From contig CAZCLF010000001.1 of NCBI GenBank assembly GCA_964499485.1, positions 186,001 to 250,000 on the forward strand: 64,000 nt of DNA, in the 5' to 3' direction. Source of the DNA: Ga0074130 sp964499485 (GTDB lineage: Bacteria > Pseudomonadota > Gammaproteobacteria > Burkholderiales > Rhodocyclaceae). A model generated the notes under the pieces. The model did not search any database. It was not told where the DNA came from and worked only from the letters and a program-made list of their open reading frames with translations. Shown in pieces: positions 62,562 through 64,000 of this stretch. A program made the position numbers and the translations under genes. How positions within the stretch are numbered: position 1 is the stretch's first letter; the number at the start of each line of letters is the position of its first letter.

Positions 62562-62813
62562 TCAAGGCACCGGGTCGAAACCGCCCGGACTGAAAGGGTG
62601 ACAGCGTCCCACACGGCGCACGGTCATCCAGCTACCGCGCCAAGGCCCATGCTTATGCAAAGCCTCAACCGCATATTCGGAACAACTGGGGTGAAAACGG
62701 CAACGACGGCCCAGCCATGGACTGATCAAATACTGGTAAGTTCGAATCAGGCCCAGCAAAAGCCCTTGCACCAACTTGCGTGGCAAGGCCGTCAGGGTAT
62801 TCAACGTGCTCAC
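62562..62813 (-). CDS. yidD: Membrane protein insertion efficiency factor YidD
   Basis: 83 residues. RTYQYLISPWLGRRCRFHPSCSEYAVEAL is the family signature (partly quoted), with CHPFSPGGFDPVP at the C-terminus. GTG start overlapping the rnpA stop by 4 bases (GTGA). Confidence 0.94.
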   Translation of the reverse strand: MSTLNTLTALPRKLVQGLLLGLIRTYQYLISPWLGRRCRFHPSCSEYAVEALHKHGPWRGSWMTVRRVGRCHPFSPGGFDPVP

Positions 62814-63229
62814 GAAGCCGCCACCTTGGGTTGCGGCAAACGTTGCAACAGTTCGTCAATCTGCGCACGGCACTGCTTGCGCACACTCTCCATCTCAGCT
62901 GTCTTCGCGTTCAAGGGCTTGCCTAGACGCAAGACCAAATCATACGGTGGCAGCTGAGCGCAGACGTGACGAAACGCCTCGCGTGCCAATCGCTTCACAA
63001 GGTTGCGATGAACGGCACGTTTGGCGTTTCGTTTGGGCACCACCAAGCCGAGGCGGGCGGAGTTTGCTGGCATGTCCGAGGTTTCCAATCCTATGCTCCC
63101 CGTCAGGGGCCGGTAGTACAACTCAAACGGCCCGCTGCGCAAGACGCGGCGATTGGCAAAGACAGCGGTGAAATCTTTTCCGAGCAGCAGCCGGTCAGCC
63201 GGCCGAAAACGGAAAGATGCAGCGTTCAA
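62810..63229 (-). CDS. rnpA: Ribonuclease P protein component
   Basis: 139 residues. The conserved RNA-binding stretch RLGLVVPKRNAKRAVHRNLVKRLAREAFR (partly quoted) is clear. The first codon is TTG overlapping the rpmH stop (TTGA), which gives NAASFRFRPADRLL, a normal RnpA start; no ATG is available nearby. Pairs with RNase P RNA, which is not in the window. Confidence 0.92.
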   Translation of the reverse strand: MNAASFRFRPADRLLLGKDFTAVFANRRVLRSGPFELYYRPLTGSIGLETSDMPANSARLGLVVPKRNAKRAVHRNLVKRLAREAFRHVCAQLPPYDLVLRLGKPLNAKTAEMESVRKQCRAQIDELLQRLPQPKVAAS

Positions 63230-63360
63230 ACGGCGAGGCGGTGACGGCCCTTGGCACGACGGGCGCTGATAACAGCACGGCCACCACGGGTGCGGGAGCG
63301 CACAAGGAAGCCATGGGTACGCTTACGGCGCACAACGGAGGGCTGATAGGTGCGTTTCAT
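63226..63360 (-). CDS. rpmH: 50S ribosomal protein L34
   Basis: 44 residues: MKRTYQPSVVRRKRTHGF then RTRGGRAVISARRAKGRHRL, essentially the universal L34 sequence. AGGAA ribosome-binding site. First gene of the rpmH-rnpA-yidD-yidC-mnmE run, divergent from dnaA. Confidence 0.98.
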   Translation of the reverse strand: MKRTYQPSVVRRKRTHGFLVRSRTRGGRAVISARRAKGRHRLAV

Positions 63361-63391
63361 GATGCTTATTCCTGCGAAAGAGAAACGCGAG

Positions 63392-63420
63392 ATTAGAGTC
63401 GAAAATGCTCGCACTGTCAA
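63392..63420 (-). promoter_or_regulatory. rpmH promoter
   Basis: Minus-strand TTGACA (63420-63415), exact 17-base spacer, TCTAAT (63397-63392). Near-consensus sigma-70 promoter about 32 bases before the rpmH ATG. Confidence 0.85.
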
Positions 63421-63432
63421 GTCAGATATTTT

Positions 63433-63482
63433 TTGACAAAGCAGGGCAGCCTGTGGATAACTCACCCAAAGCAGGCTAAAAT
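63433..63482 (+). promoter_or_regulatory. Candidate dnaA promoter region overlapped by a DnaA box
   Basis: TTGACA (63433-63438), 17 bases, GATAAC (63456-63461), and a second reading TGGATA (63454-63459), 17 bases, TAAAAT (63477-63482). The DnaA box TGTGGATAA (63452-63460) covers the promoter, the layout expected for DnaA autorepression. The leader to the dnaA ATG would be about 165-190 bases. Confidence 0.5.
63452..63460 (-). promoter_or_regulatory. DnaA box upstream of dnaA
   Basis: TGTGGATAA, the reverse complement of TTATCCACA, is the only consensus box in the 295-base rpmH-dnaA gap. A single box is too few for a typical oriC. Confidence 0.7.
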
Positions 63483-63655
63483 CGCCCCTCGAGTTTGACA
63501 GTTCGCTACCTAAGCGCCAGATGAGGTTTCTTGCTGAAACCCGCTGTGGTCAAGCCCGTAGCGGCGTTGTTGCCCAGATGCCCTGCCCCGGCAGCGCACG
63601 GCAGCAATAGGGAATTAGCAATAAGCACAAGAAAATCAAAACATTGCAAGACTTC

Positions 63656-64000
63656 ATGGCTTTGCGTGACACCATCGATCCGGCGCTGCAGGCGACCGAC
63701 CCCAGCGCTAGTGTGGCCAGTTTCTGGTCCGCTTGCCTGAGCCAACTCGAACGCGAACTGCCCGCCCAACAATTCAATACCTGGATCAAAGGCCTGCGCC
63801 TCGAAGCCAACGGCAGCCCTGATCAGCTCAATCTCCTCGCCCCCAATCGCTTTGTGCTGCAATGGGTTCGCGAACGTTACCTGACCCAGATTCAGGAACT
63901 CAGCCAACAGTTCTATCCTGTGCCCGTCACGATCAGCTTGGCACTCGCCGGCAGTTCAGACGCCGAGATCGAAGCACTGGCTGAAAGCAAAGACACAGCG
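63656..64000 (+). CDS. dnaA: Chromosomal replication initiator DnaA (3' partial)
   Basis: The first 115 codons are visible and remain open to the window end. Domain I is clear: SFWSACLSQLERELPAQQFNTWIKGL and LLAPNRFVLQWVRERYL. The linker domain II begins near the end. ATG at 63656 is preferred over TTG at 63644; no strong ribosome-binding site is seen for either. Divergent from rpmH, the common bacterial order. Confidence 0.93.
   Translation, partial: MALRDTIDPALQATDPSASVASFWSACLSQLERELPAQQFNTWIKGLRLEANGSPDQLNLLAPNRFVLQWVRERYLTQIQELSQQFYPVPVTISLALAGSSDAEIEALAESKDTA

Noticed and set aside
63361..63655. Complete oriC between rpmH and dnaA
   Set aside because: Only one consensus DnaA box is present and no multi-box cluster or clear unwinding element is visible, so it is annotated only as a regulatory region.

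Overview
The window is a compact, moderately GC-rich stretch of a proteobacterial chromosome. The gene set and order point to a betaproteobacterium, most likely of the order Neisseriales (inferred from protein character and synteny, not from a database search). Supporting blocks are def-fmt, LysM-dprA-smg-topB, DUF971-ubiE-Tim44-ubiJ, and the origin-proximal run rpmH-rnpA-yidD-yidC-mnmE, mnmG-rsmG-parA-parB and atpIBEFHAGDC. No rRNA, tRNA, insertion sequence, prophage or CRISPR array was recognised. Coding density is high and nearly every gene is intact; pilT (left edge) and dnaA (right edge) are cut by the window.

Layout. 1-2.2 kb: twitching ATPases pilT and pilU. 2.2-6.2 kb (minus): terC, rnk, htpX, fmt, def. 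6.2-16.9 kb (plus): LysM protein, dprA, smg, DNA topoisomerase III, two leucine-degradation-type enzymes, a DUF1289 protein, rapZ, ubiX, a LON-domain protein, hemE. 16.9-17.2 kb: the largest gene-free gap, holding nested inverted repeats and two DnaA boxes. 17.2-28.7 kb: priA, then a signalling block (double-REC GGDEF protein, secreted unknown, HIT protein, PilZ-like protein, EAL-CBS-GGDEF protein, phoR-phoB). 28.9-33.8 kb (plus): glutathione-dependent formaldehyde detoxification (frmA-frmB), then DUF971 and ubiquinone-related genes. 33.8-41.6 kb (minus): tetR, RND tripartite pump and an MFS transporter. 41.7-48.8 kb (minus): complete F-type ATP synthase operon. 48.9-52.8 kb (plus): ArsR regulator with lplT-aas lysophospholipid recycling. 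52.8-64 kb: CBS protein, parB, parA, rsmG, mnmG, two parS sites, TSUP permease, small outer-membrane barrel, mnmE, yidC, yidD, rnpA, rpmH, then divergent dnaA.

How it fits together. The right end is the classic origin-proximal region: chromosome partitioning (ParAB with two parS sites), tRNA U34 modification (MnmE/MnmG), membrane insertion (YidC/YidD) and the ATP synthase, mostly transcribed away from dnaA. Type IV pilus retraction ATPases share the window with several cyclic-di-GMP-type proteins, though not in one operon.

The most interesting non-gene signals are: (a) the hemE-priA gap with DnaA boxes and a three-stem inverted-repeat structure; (b) two opposite translational devices flanking atpE in the ATP synthase mRNA; (c) two regulator genes (tetR and arsR) whose predicted promoters overlap operator palindromes and put transcription start at or within a few bases of the start codon; (d) a Cys-free ArsR regulator heading a phospholipid-recycling operon; (e) a Gly/His/Cys-rich metal-binding-like tail on a DUF971 protein. 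I found no unmistakable new defence or mobile system; most genes are conserved housekeeping genes.
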